From contig CM017561.1 of NCBI GenBank assembly GCA_007844125.1, positions 34,810,406 through 34,874,405 of the forward strand: DNA of 64,000 bases, written 5' to 3'. The notes under the pieces are model-generated. The model ran no database searches and was not told the DNA's origin. It saw only the letters and a program-made list of their open reading frames with translations. The translations under genes and the position numbers were made by a program. Source of the stretch: Sinonovacula constricta. Lineage: Eukaryota; Mollusca; Bivalvia; Cardiida; Solecurtidae. Below, piece by piece: positions 36,901 to 51,200 of this stretch; positions within the stretch are counted from its first letter, which is position 1; every line of letters starts with the position of its first letter.

Positions 36901-38069
36901 ATAAATATAGACGTCAGAGCTGATTACCCGGATGATACTGTAACAGTGATCTCAAAAGTTAGGGGTCATGTGGTTTTCGCAATCTATTATTAGCTAACTG
37001 TGCAGCGTGGCTAGGATAGGAAATACATTTTTGTAATGATAAGTGTTATGTTTTATTATTTACATGGATGACGGGCACCAAAAATAGCATTTTGCGGGAT
37101 CTTTCCAGTCAACAATTATTAGTCGGGTTGCATGAGATAAAATAATACAAACTGTCGGATAACATCTTCAATAAAATAAACGCAATGGTCAAAAAGGCCA
37201 CAGACCGTTTGTTTCCAAGCAGAGCACACTGTTCTGGGCAAACATGTGCACGTATACCACTATTTACACATCTTGCTACAACACTTACATTTCTGCGCAC
37301 ACGTTGGTCCCACGAAGCCATCTAAACATTTACAGAACTCATTCGACACACCATCGTCACAGTTGCTAAAGTAACAGGTTCCTCCATTTTGACATGCCAA
37401 GCTGCACCTTTCTGTGCGAAAAAGAGAATACACAGTCACACACAAGTAAAAAGTTTTCATTCTGTTTTATTGTCATAGTCTCTTATTGACACAGACATTT
37501 TTGTTTGCGATGTTGTTATTGCTATGTGGTCAAAGGAATTGTTAAATGTCTTAGGAAAACATTTTTTATTATCTTTCTTAATTTCATGTATGAAAACTGT
37601 ATGGTATATATCTTATAAAGGTACAATATTTTGATGTTTGGTTTTGGAGTTCAGTTACATCGCAACGACACAAGTATGGTCATATTGTTGACCACCGCCT
37701 ATTATTAATGTATTATTGATGAAAGACGCAACGCGAATGTCTGGGATAGAACCACCGGTGCTCCGCCTGTCAGTTGAAAGGCTCCCTCTCAACAACACCC
37801 CTGTTTTCTCGCACAACTGACCAGTCTGACCACTCACTCTGGGCGCCCCACCCCCTCAACGACCCTACCCATATAAACCAACGTTTCAGGTTTGAGCATG
37901 AGGTTTTGTACTTGGTGACCCCAGTACTTACTCATCTCGCAGTATTTCCCGTAGTAGCCGGTCGGGCACTCGCACACTGGTTCAAAGCTCATTTTGCATG
38001 TCCCGCCGTTCTCACATCTGCATGCAGCTAAAACCAGTAAAAGTAAACAACACCATTATTGCACATGAT

Positions 38070-38100
<31 letters not shown>

Positions 38101-38173
38101 TCGTTATCGTCATCATCGTCATTATAATAATCATCATCATCATCTTCGTCATCATCATCATCATCATCATGAC

Positions 38174-38226
<53 letters not shown>

Positions 38227-39195
38227 TATTTGTAAATCCCGATTGTCGAAAATAGTAATAACGCAAACAAGGCTTATTTATTCTTTAAAAATTTAAATAG
38301 AAACGACGATACTAAACGATTAATTTTTTAAGGAAAAAAAACACTAAAATATTTGAATTTCAAATGCTGATCGCCTCAAGTAGAGTTATCTCACCGATCT
38401 CACAGTGGCTGCCGGTATAGTTCCATGGACAGCGGCACTTCCAACTATAGAATGTCTTGTAGGCAGTGCCTCCGTTCTCACACTGGATCCTGTTGGTCTT
38501 TTTGACTGAAAATAAGTTAAAATTCTATCTTTACTTAGTGGGTTAAATTTGCAGACGTGATCTCGATTTCTTTTATCTTCCAATTTCGGTAGACTCGTAG
38601 CAAAGTTTTCGTAATAAATTCGTTTGCAATTAGGTTTTGTTTTCCCTCAAATTAAGGTATTCGGTATCAATTCGCATGCTTAAAAATGTTGTTCTTTTCT
38701 CAAAATCCACTTTTTTGCTGTTGATTTGTTTCCTTGAAAATATGCGGTTGTTCAAAGCAAAGTATTCAGTCTTGTTCCGCTTAAATCTTTATTTTGATAA
38801 TCAATATTCTTTCAGATTTCATTTCTGATTTCCTATCCCTTTCCTTGTACAACCTTAATGTTCACTTCAGTTACTTAGAATTGAAAGTGATATCCGACAG
38901 TCTGGACGAGATTTCTTCTCTTAAATAAGCAAATAAATTATTGTTGTCTGGAAAGATCTCGAAATGCTGTTATTTGATCCTCCACATCTATTTGAAAAAT
39001 GAAGTTTAACACATCACAGTTATCTATTTTTAAACCAACAAAACCACGTGACCACTAACTTTATATCATCATCCGGATAATCCGCTCTGACGAATGCTAT
39101 TGTCTTAAAATTTAGACGGTATTCACAATCGTCTTTTCTTGGACTTAAGTTTGACTTTTTGCAGAAATTATGCACCAATTCCTCCAACCAGGGTT

Positions 39196-39285
<90 letters not shown>

Positions 39286-42200
39286 CGTGCGTGTGTGATG
39301 AAGCCAAGCTGTCGGATACCACCTTAAAAAACCCAAATCACTTCTAATGTAATCAAATTAAAACTTTAGCTCAAGCTATATGTGGCAAGACATTAGTGTT
39401 TATTTAATTTAAATTTAATTTTTTGTTGCAGTTACTTAATTTTAAAATATAGGTCTAACCAAACTGTGTGCATAGCTAGACATAAGGATTCCCATTTCGT
39501 TTCATTTATTCTAAATAAAAAAAAATTCAGCAAAACGTTGACCTAGCAATTTTTATTGTTGTACTGTCCTCCCGAAATGTATTTCGCGACAAAATTTAAT
39601 AACTGATATTCTAACACTAGCAATATTTTACGTCTATAAACAAAGAAGCATTCTGCCGTTATAAACACACGATGTAGCACGATATCAAGCGGAACTATTT
39701 TACTGCAGTAGAATATCTGTTCCTTTTATATTCCCTAGCCATTATCGTATTGCAGACCAAAGCTGACATATTGGGATAAGATGGTATTAAAAAATATAAC
39801 CAGGAAGTACAATGGGTGAATAAGAACAGCCAAGGGAAACAACCTAACAAAATGGTGTAAATTGTAGTTCGCTCTGTAGTTCGAATTTGTGTCCCTTATA
39901 AGTAAAATTTTTTGTACAACATGTTAGAAGAGAAATAGATTTAAAGTTTGCATGATCTAACGTAGTCTGGATTACCTGCCCTTTGTCTAAACAAATAATA
40001 TAATGTTTACAATAGAAGCTGGGAACCAGACTAGATCTAACGGGCCTATGGCCTTCGTGATTAAATTAATACGGATTTGAACTCGAAACCGTGATATATT
40101 GGGCGTAAGATTACGCAAACTTAATATCTATTTCGTAAATATATGTTGATAATATCAATATGAAATCATAATTTTTATTATTCTAAATCTTAATGCTTTT
40201 ATTTAAGGTATAATTACCTAAAAACATAAAAATATCATATAAGCAAATATAATGTTGATTTTATCATATAAAACGCAATATTATCTTTTATAAAAATATT
40301 AAGTTGACCCTAGATTTTGTATTGATACAGTGGCTTAAATGTGAGTGTCTGTACATCTATATCAACAAACAAGCATCGGCATACACTTAATACAACATTA
40401 TGTCATCTCATTCATTCAGTTTTATTTAATATTATTTTCGGACAATCCACATGCTTACACTTCATCATACATTCGTGTCGGTGGTAAGAGTCAACGCTTT
40501 ATGATTAAAACGAGAATTTGCAAATAAAATTCACTTTTAAAATTTATAGGTTTGTTAATATTGGACATTTAGAGCGATACTTTTTCGCGGTTTGTAGTGT
40601 TCAAAATCATCGTATTCACAAAGACTTAAGCACGAGTTTATGCAGAATTTTTACCTTTTTTTTCAAAACATGAGTACGGTTTTGTACATGTATTTGATAT
40701 AGGCACATAACAAGGGGACTTCTTTGGGGAAAATTGTTTTCCAATCGACTGTATTTAAAGATGATTTATGACAGATTGCTTATATAAAATACATATAACA
40801 GTATCGAACCATTGCTTTAGGAAATTTTGGCATAATTTGTGTATAAGTTTATAGTTTAGTCTTAATAATTACGATTTTGAACACTAACTGAACTGTTAGA
40901 CCGTACTAATCGCGAAAAAAATCAATCTGTGTATTCTTTCCAACTGTATAAAAAGCCTGATAGTGGTCTCTGCTAAAATTTTGTAGGAACTTTTCAGAAA
41001 ACAATGAATTATTTGGTTATTTGAGAAAAGAAATTTTGGTACAAACTGTCGGGTACCACATTTAACTCGGTTTTACCAACACAAAATAGAAAATAAGTTT
41101 ATTTTATATTTGAACATGACAGGCGCGTTTCTGCCATTACGCACTTTACGCACGTGCGTAACCTCCGTTCGAAAAATCGAAAATCTAAAAGTACCAAAAA
41201 CACTCAGAAAGTCGATGGCTAACCCGGGTTAGGATTAATATATTTTATTTGCGTAGTTTCTATGTTATAAAATCTTTTTACCACACCAATCACATTGAAA
41301 AGGTTTAAAATGATTAAACTTATACACGTCAGAATTTTAGTCGTTCATATTTTGCGTTAAGTTCCCCGCATGTCCGCATTTTACCTGTTATTCATTTGAA
41401 AAGAATTGAATATTTATTAGTATTACTGCAAAGGTTATTTCCCTTGTTATTGTGCGTAACTTCAAAAACCGCCCAGATACGCGCCTGGAACATGAAGTTC
41501 CTCGTCAAAGCAACATGAAATAGCAACATGCACAAGAATAAAAACATGAAGAATGACTATTGATTGACTTACTGCATCTGTTGTACATGTCCCTTTCATA
41601 CCCATCACAGCATGACTCTACGCACAGATAGCGAGAACAACTGCGGATGCTGACGCTGACGCAACGGCTGTGGAGACAAAACACGGGCAAACCGTTAATA
41701 ACGGAAATATTGCATTTAGTAAGCCTTGGCTCTTTTCGAGACCATTTTCTGAATACTCCAAATAAACACGAAAGATGACAATACACACTAATTGTGACAA
41801 TTCTGTTAATGGGGTATATCGATGAGCAAGGAGAAAGTATAAACCATACCCCAATACGCGACATGCAAACTAATTTGAATATATTAACAGGTTATACTTT
41901 AAAATATGGCCAGCATCTATCGATTTCTTATTAAAATAATTTACCGAGAACGACAGCATTTTGCTCCCTTAAGAACCAAAATATCCTTACAGCCCTAGTC
42001 TGAACAAAGTTCCATCCCAACTTGTTCCCTGGTATGCAGGTTGACTGGTTAAGGGATGTTCATGTATATTGTACACTTGGTGTTTAATTAAAGCTTAATT
42101 TTTTTGGTATAAAAATCTTCAGAATACTTAAAAAATAAGCCAACATTATGGAATTATTTTAAAAACTTAGACCCAAGGTCGATAATTACGCAAATTTACT

Positions 42201-45200
42201 CACACACACGCGCGCGCGCACACAAACACACACCACACGCACACACACACTTTGTGTAAATTTGCATAATTATCTGCCTGTATATACACCTTGTGCAAGA
42301 CTTCGGATCATCGTGGTGCACTACGTCATCAGAAGGGGATTCTTCCTCATGATCGTAATCGGCTTCATCTTCCCCATCATAGTCCCTGTCTGAGGTGGCG
42401 TTTCTGCAGCACTTGGCGGAGATACACACACCATTCAAGACGAATAGTCTCGAGCAAACATGGGTCACATTGTTCTGGTAGGGACAATCCTCCGGCTGTA
42501 GCTGACTCCATGACCTGAAGAGAACGACGTAAAGGTCACTTATATAATGCTTAGCCATTTTTGGTAGCTTTTCGACGTCAAAGCTTCCGTAAAGCACGAG
42601 AAATCACCAATTATTAGAAATTGCCAAGCACAAGACATCGCCAAGCACAGGAAATCGCCAGGCACAAGAAATCGCCAAGCACAAGAGATCGCCAAGACAG
42701 GAAATCGCCAGGAACAAGAAATCGCCCAGCATAAGAAATCGAGAAATCGTCGGGCACAAGAAATCGCCCAGCACAAGAAATCGAGAAATCGTCGAGCACA
42801 AGAAATCGCCCAGCACAAGAAATCGAGAAATCGTCGGGCACAAGAAATCGCCCAGCACAAGAGATCGCCAAGACAGGAAATCGCCAGGAACAAGAAATCG
42901 CCCAGCATAAGAAATCGAGAAATCGTCGGGCACAAAAAATCGCCCAGCACAAGAAATCGAGAAATCGTCAGGCACAAGAAATCGAGAAATCGTCAGCCAC
43001 AAGAAATCGCCGAGCACAAGAGATCGCCAAGCACAGGAAATCACCAAGCACAAGAAATCGCCAAGCACAAGAAATATATAAGCGCAATAAGTCGCCAATC
43101 ACACAATCTCCAAGCACAAGAAATCGCCAAGCACACAATCTCCTAGCACAAGAAATTGTCAAGCACAATAAATCGCCAAGCACACAATCTCCAAGCACAA
43201 GAAATTTCCAAGCACAATTAATCGCCAAGCGCAAAAATAAACAAGCACAAAAAATTGCCAAGCACAAAAAATCGCCACTAGCACACGAAATCGCCAAGCA
43301 CAATAACTTTTCATAGAGTTTCGACTACGTAGCCATTACTTAGCCGAAAAAAATGATAGGGTCCCACCTGTTGAATGTCAGTTAAGATTATTCTCAAACT
43401 CAAGTTACAACTGATTAGAGTCTTTGGTATTTCAACACCATATGGCGAAACATTAATCTGACCAGGCAGGGGCGGATCCGGGGCGGCGGGGGGTATTAAT
43501 CAAGAGCCATTCAACTTTATTGTAGTAAATACTGGATATACATACACAGTTAGGGGTCCTAACTTCGACCCAAGCAGTAAACAGATAAAATTTACTTGAA
43601 AATGTTAGTATTTTAAGCTAACATGTATGTGTTATCACAACTTTACTCTTTTACCTGGTTGGTGGGGGTGCATCCAAGATCCATCCCTGTGACCAGGTTA
43701 ATATTATTAATTGCATTGAATGTTATGTTTGTGTAAGAAGTATTTTAAGCGTCGTGTTTTGAGCAAGGGAAAACTGAGTAATGTTTCTGAATAGACAGTT
43801 TAAGCATTTCCCCTTACTTTCCGTAAAAGTACATGGCGCACGTCTCGAGATAGCGTACACACTAGCAATTACAAATCAAAGCTATCTTTGCAAGTCACTG
43901 GATATCTGGCACACTACAACATTCAAAATTATAAAATATGAGATCTTGTTTCTTCCGGATTAAAGATTATTTCAAGAGTTTCCCGGTGTTCTTCGTGCTT
44001 GCATGTAAATAAGGAAGTTTGTCTGTTTTGTTTGTTTTTAGAATACATTGCAGCGACCATTTATGATCATTATAGCAACGTCCGGCTTTCAGGTGGAGGA
44101 AGACCCCAGGCACATGTTTGGGTAGAACCATCAGTGCACCGCAAGTCAGCTGGAAGACCTTCTCACATTGAGTCTTTCGCCCAGAACGGGACTCGAACCC
44201 GCGCGGTGAGAGGCTAAGCAGTCAGAGGATAAATACGGAAGAACACGACCCCCAGCGACCGTCCCAAGGCGGTAACTGTTGGGTTTGCTCTTTTTTGTTA
44301 AAAAGATTTGTCACAGACTTGTTCTTATTTTTACATTTGATTTGCATGCGAACATCTCTGTCCTGTGCCTTGTCAAATTTTGGTATATAATCCAATGCTC
44401 ATAGGACTTTGCCATCGGGTGGTCGTGGGTTCGAACCCCGGCCGTGTCAAACCAAAAGTCCTAACACTTGGGGCTAAGGGGACAGCATTACGCCTGACTC
44501 GTTGGTGTCATTATAATGGACCGGCCGGGTTCAGTTCCTGGGCACCTCATAAGTGCCCCTGTGCTATAATGATAGAAATGTCGCTGCGCAGTATTGGAAA
44601 CAATGCCGGCTAATACCATATATTCTTATTGACTGCACTGTACATGAAAGCACGTTGTAGTTTTCACGTTTCCTATTACGGTAAGTGATTCACGTCCATG
44701 GTTTAATGTTACTAGAACTTGATTTTATAGTTCTCTTAAAACAGCTGTCACACCTGCATAATACAGGTTTGAAACGGTTTCCTGGTGGTGGTGGTGGTGG
44801 TGGTGGTGTGTGTGGGGAGGGGGGTGGGACAAAACTAGAAATTGGTTTGTGTTAGTATACTTATTTGTATTACATTTAAATCGAAAATGTCAAATGAGTT
44901 TAAGTATTCAACAAAAAAGTAGCTGATGCTTTATGAAATTTCAAAATATAAGTAACATGTGTCATATTTATTACTTCGGGTACTACCAGCCACTTTTTTA
45001 TTAAATTTAAAACACACACACAAAAAACAATAACAAAAACAATCAAAACAAAGAACAACAACAAAGAAACAACAACCAAAACCCCCACAAAAACAAACAA
45101 ACAACAAAAAACAATAACATATAATTAAATGCCAAATGAAAATTGCTGTTGTTTAAACAGAACAAGACAGACATATACAATAGGCACATTGAAACGTCGA

Positions 45201-48200
45201 TGTATAGGACAGGTTAAAGAAATATCTACCTGAGTCCTTGTTTACTTGGGTAAACATTTACAAATCTATTATTAGACTCTCTTTCAATTCCAGTCATGCG
45301 TCTCATGATTGGTAAAACTGGATTAGAAAGAGTGATATAGCAGAATATGAGTAAAATATATAATTATATGAAATTATATGATCACGATTTTATTTACACA
45401 TGTTATTGTATGTTTAAAGGTGGTATCCGACAGTTTGCCTATTTCAAATACATGATACAATATCGAACCACCGTTTTTAGGAAATCCGGCATATATTTTT
45501 TTGTAACCCATTCTTTTGTGATAAATACGATTTTGAACACTAACTGAATTGTTAGACAGAAATTATCGTGATAAGGATCACTCTGAATGTGTATTGTTTT
45601 CATCTGTATAAAATCTCGATAGTGGTCTCTGCTAAAAATAGATATCTACGTTAGAGCGGATTACCCGAGTGACTATATAACGTGATCTCAAAAGTTAGTG
45701 GTCACGTGTTTTTCTCTGTTTAAAAATAGCTATCTCTGCAGCGTGGCTCGGATAGGAAATACCTTTTTGCAATGACGAGTGGTGATTTATTCTTGACTGT
45801 TCACACAAATTTAGGACATCAATGAACAGCATTTTAAGGCCCTTTTCAGGTAAAAATGACTTATTTGGTTTTTTGATAAAAAGAAATTTTGGCTCAAACT
45901 GTCGGATACCATCTTTAAAAGCAGTCTCCGACAGTTTGAGAAAAAATAGTCAAAACTGTCCGGTATCACGCTTTACAGATTCTATATGTTTGGTGCAACG
46001 GCATCAACGAGTAAAAATAGCGCATATAATAGTTGTTTCGGGGCGCCCGTGGTCTAACGGTCAGAGTCGCCGACTTGTTACTCCTTAGCCTCAAACCGCG
46101 TGGGTTTGAGTCCCGGTCCCAGCAAGTGGCTGTACCAAGACATAAGTCTGGAATATGCCTCCAAAAATAATAAGCTGGACGTCACCAATATGACAATTCT
46201 TGTGTGACAATTCTTGTGTGACAATTCTTGTGTGACAATCTTGTGTGACAATTCTTGTGTGACAATTCTTGTGTAACAATTCTCGTGTCAAAATTTTGTG
46301 TTCATCTTGCTTAATCAGTGTCAAGATCTAAAGTTTTGTCAGTTGTACTATTGTTGTACTGGACACTCGCATAATCTCCTTTTACTACAAATCTAAAGTC
46401 AAGGTAATTGTCAATAAATGATCATCCGAAGTATTAATAAATAAGTGAGTTTATTCAAATAAATACCGTTGTTGTGCATTTTCTTTTTTGTGTATATTAA
46501 TTTGTCGTCTTCCTTTATATTACATATAAAACGTATGTGGTAGACGTTTGTGGTTTATTTGAAAATAATTATAAAATATAAACATAATTTTCCATTTTAT
46601 ATGATTATGTTTAAGAAAAAGTCGTTGATTCCAAAAAAAAAAAAAAAAAACATATTCCACCCGTTTATGTATTCAGTTTATACTTTATACTATCATAATC
46701 GTGTAACTCGAGTCAGTTTAGTTAATCAACAATAGTTTATTATAGATGAAGTTCATTTGTGTACCCGGCTGTAAATTATGAAATCGTGACTAGTGGGTCT
46801 ATTTTTATCAATATACCAGGAAAAAGCCATGATTACCTAGAGCGATTTTATGTAACATAATACCGGCCATGCAGAACACATTTAACTTGAGTATATTCAT
46901 TTTCCAGTTTGCTTCAACACATTCATGTCACCTGATCATTAGTTTAAATTTATTGCCATAGTAACATAAAGCTTGCGGGGCCCCTGTGACCGAGAGATAG
47001 AGTCTCCAACCTGTAACACATCTATCTAAATGCTCGGCTTCTCACTGCTTGGGTTCGAGTCCCGATCGGGGTGAAGGATTTAATGTTGGACGGTCTTCAA
47101 GCCGACCTGCAGTGTGCAGGTAATTCAGAGCAGGCATTTGTTTGGGATCCTCTCCAGCAAAAAAGATGGATGTGAATATAATAGCCGCAATGAATTTTTA
47201 AAAAAAGTATGCATGCATAGATAAAGATACACACGAGTTAATAAATCAGCAGTTTGTTTGTTTACCCCAAATCTTCCCGTACTTCCTGTCTTGAACATAT
47301 TGTCAACGCAAAACAACTTTATCGACGATTTTAATTCATACAGCGCCTTTAAAGGTAATACCCGACAGTGTGCCTATATCTAATTTATGTAACAACATAC
47401 TTTCAGTGTTCTGGGGGGACGTTGTGCGTAATTTCTGCATAAACTTGTTGTTTATGTTAACTTATGACTGTTATAACAGAACCTCAATTGTAAGACGGTG
47501 CAAATCGTGAAATATATCGCTTTAAATGTACATCATTTCTCAATGTATTTATAAAAAAATGCAGTTTTCTCTGCTTAAATAGATATCGACGTCACAGAGA
47601 TTATCCAAAGGACAATATATCGTGATCTTAGAAGTAAGTTGTAAAGAAAAAGCTGTCTCTAGCGTGGCTCAGCTAGAAAACCCCGGTTTGCACTGACAAG
47701 TGGGGATTTATGGTTGATTGCTCTCACAGTTTTAAGGCATCGTGAACTGCAGTTTGCAGGACCTTTAACAGGTAACACTGACTTATTTGGTTATATGAGG
47801 CGCGGAGAAGGGTCAAAATTTCCGGATACTAACTTTCGCGCAGATAGGTCAAATTAGGTTTTAGTCTGTTAAGTACTTACTGATCAGGCTTCAGAGACTG
47901 AAAGCTGTCTGATCAGAACTAAAACTTTATTATTCTAATTTTATATAAGTCTAAATACCTTAAAGGTGGTATCAGACAGTCTGCCTATATAAAATACATG
48001 TAACAATATCGAACCACTGCGTTGGGGTTTCTTATGAGGTGCCTAGGGACTTAACCCGACCGGTCCATTATACTGACACCGACGAGTCAGGCTTAATGCT
48101 GTCCCCTTAGCCCCGAGCGTTAGGAGGAAAGCCATTACTACCAACTTTAAAGTCTTTGGTTTGACCCGGCCGGGGTTTGAACCCGCGACCTTCCGATCCG

Positions 48201-51200
48201 CAAGCCGACGCTATACCAGTTGAGCTATTGCGGCGGTCTAGTTGAATTGTTAGACAGAACTAGTCGCGAAAAATCACTCTGTGTATTCTTTCCAGCTGTA
48301 TAAAAAGTCAACAGTGGTCTCTGCTAAATTGTCTTTATATGGCCTCGATCGCAAACCTGTTAACTTACAACTATCCATGCAAACTGCCTTCACATTTTTT
48401 TAATATATTGAAACGATTTCCATGAGAAGTTAAACAGTTTCAGAACATGGTGATCGTTGTTTGTTTGAAACCTGATAAGCTCGACTTGACCATGTTTATG
48501 CAAATAGTGAACAGGGCAGATGCAGGATTTTTAGTTTGGGGATGGGGGTCCTAACTGAGCTAAGACCAGAAGTACTGGCCTTGCTAGAGTGGTCGGGGGA
48601 CATTCTCCTCTGGGAAACGTTTAAGATGTAGGAGCCAAACAGAGCCATTTCCAGCATTTCAGAGCTGGTAGGAATAAAAATTCCATGAGTCCAAACTTTA
48701 TTTTCTCGGCGACAAAGATAATTTTTTTTTCAAGGGATTAGGGGAGAAGTCAAGTTGAGCGTGAACCATAGGTAAGAGTAGTGTTGATGGGGTGGGGATC
48801 TATAAATATCCTGCCACATAAAGGGAGTTGAAATAGTGTCATTTCCTGCATTTCAGATGCGTGACATACCCTCATAGAAAGTATGTTTTTACATAAATAT
48901 TTTAATTTCAATGCGTTTTTCCACAAGATATTTTAGGCTTAAATACGTGCTTACTTATGCTATATGACTAATAAGACTTTATTTCATGTTATTACCAAAT
49001 GAAGAAAATTGTTTCTTGATTCGAAAAAAATGTTCGGATGTTTTCTTTAGCCCTTGCTACATGCAGACCGTATTACTGGCCAATAAAACGAACCTGTTAC
49101 AAGTATGTTTGGCATAAAAGTTCAATGGTGAAACCAAACATTAAGGCATTACTGTTTACAGCCACTCAAAATACGTGAGTACCATAGTAAATATCTTATT
49201 CAAGAAGGTCTGCAATACTCACGATATGATAATACATTTCTTTAGACTGGATTGCAGGACTGAAATATCAACAACAGTTTTAAACGAAACTGATTTAATA
49301 TAAACTATCTAAGCAGATCTTGTTTGGCTTACACTTCCTTCTTCCTTGATAAGAATGCACAATCACGCGAAAACATGTTTGCAATTAGCTTATGTGTTCA
49401 ATGTGTTGTGAGGTATTTAGGATTTGCCGGCATTTTTGCCGATTCTCTGCAGCGACATTTTTATCATTATAGCACAGGGACACTTATGAGATGCCCAGGG
49501 ACTGAACCCGGCCGGTCCATTATGCTGACACCAACGAGTCAGGTGTAATGCTGTCCCCTTAGCGCCGAGCGTTAGGAGGGAAGCCACTACTACCAACTTT
49601 AAAGTTTTTGGTTTGACCCGGCCGGGGTTTGAACCCGTGACCTCCCGATTTGCAAGCCGACGCTCTACCGCAGCCGGTCTTTTTGTGTTGTGTTTTCGTC
49701 TTGGTTCAAATAAACGCCCAAGAAGATCTTAAAGATCAGACCAATCATCATCAAGCTGCGCAATAACACGGTAAAATCTACTCTGATGAGAGCCAGAAGG
49801 AAAATGAAGGAGGCAGGTAACCGACTCGTTGACGATGTTACCCAACTCAACCAGGGTCTTATTAACAGACTATTCACCCATCCGGAAATAGACACTGCCT
49901 GGTTCTTCAGTGCGAGTACAATTGATGGTAAACGAGTAAAATTTGACATTTTCGATGATGTGACCAACACCATCCATGACTCTACACATCAGCAGGGGCG
50001 AATCCAAGAAAGGCGTCCTCAGCCATGGCCCCGATAAAAAACAGCAAGTAAAGTAAGCAAAGAGATTGTGCATATGCATATGCTTATTAACTGACCATAA
50101 AAACTTACATTTATAATTTTAAAAAAATGAACAATAGGGGGGCTCCTTGTTCATGGAAGCTTCTTCTATTTTTATTATTATTTTTGTTTTATCAACATAT
50201 TTATTTTTGCTAGATGATTTACTTTTCACCTAATTACAAAACAGTCTGGCCATATTCCATGATGGAAAAAACATGTCAAAAATTTATGTGACTAACCTTT
50301 TTCTTCTTTTCTGGCATTTGAAACTTGCTTCCATTATTATGATTACTTTTACATTATTGTCACAATGGTGTATTAATATATGGATTCACCATTTTTACAC
50401 CCACTTAAATAGACTAGCCCTCTACTTAAGAAATCTTTGGTTAAAAATTAAATGAAAATCACTTGTTTACTAAATATTGTCTAATACCAGCCTAAAAGCA
50501 GCCAGAGATATAACATCCAACTTTCCTATAGTGGTCTAAAGTATTTATAAATAATGCTTAATTACTATCAATATGCAAAAAACAAACTAGACCATTAACT
50601 TCTTACAAAAATAATTACTGAAAGATCACTTTAGGGCCTAGATGTTTGCTTGATTAATCCTGAAACAGACAACTGTACTTAGCAAGTCATATTTTCATGG
50701 GTAAATCCATCATTCAAATTATTATTATTTTTTTCATTAATTATTTTTTTCTTCATACAGAAAGATTCAAAGGTGTTCCTAAACTAAATGATAAAGTGTT
50801 TTTAATTTTTAAATATTGTCCCTTCTCCACATCTCACAAGTATCTTTTTTTAAACTAATCTTTAGCTTAAAACTTTCCTCTATTTTACTATATAAAACTG
50901 TTTGCACTATTTGTTTAAAAATTAATTAACTCTGTTGATTATCTAATATATTCCATAAGCATGAAGCTGATTATGTAAGTTTGGAGAATTGATGTGGATC
51001 CTCAATTCCCTATGAGTTTTCTATTTTTCCTTTCCTTTCTCAATTTCATTGTTATTTTTCATTATTCTTTTGACATGTTACATGCTATTGTGTATATAGA
51101 TATGTTTTTTTGAAATGTATATACTTATATATCAACATATCATCTCTATTACCCTTTTAAGATATTTACTTGTCCAGTTACATATTTACTTATTGATAAG

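Larger units (their letters stand above)
38340..39381. repeat. ~1-kb segmental duplication, copy 2 (contains EGF exon 4)
   Basis: Partner of 33012-34052, 5.3 kb away in the same orientation. It keeps the complete right end of the embedded MITE (GTCGGATACCACC-TTAA at about 39311-39327). Confidence 0.9.

Noticed and set aside
38012..38266. Poly-Asp/poly-Met or poly-Ser open frames
   Set aside because: Caused by the (ATC)n microsatellite; the true exon here is EGF 37932-38027.
42540..43303. Overlapping frames encoding [13 protein letters not shown] repeats
   Set aside because: The ~15-bp minisatellite gives open frames on several phases at once; no splice or start context.
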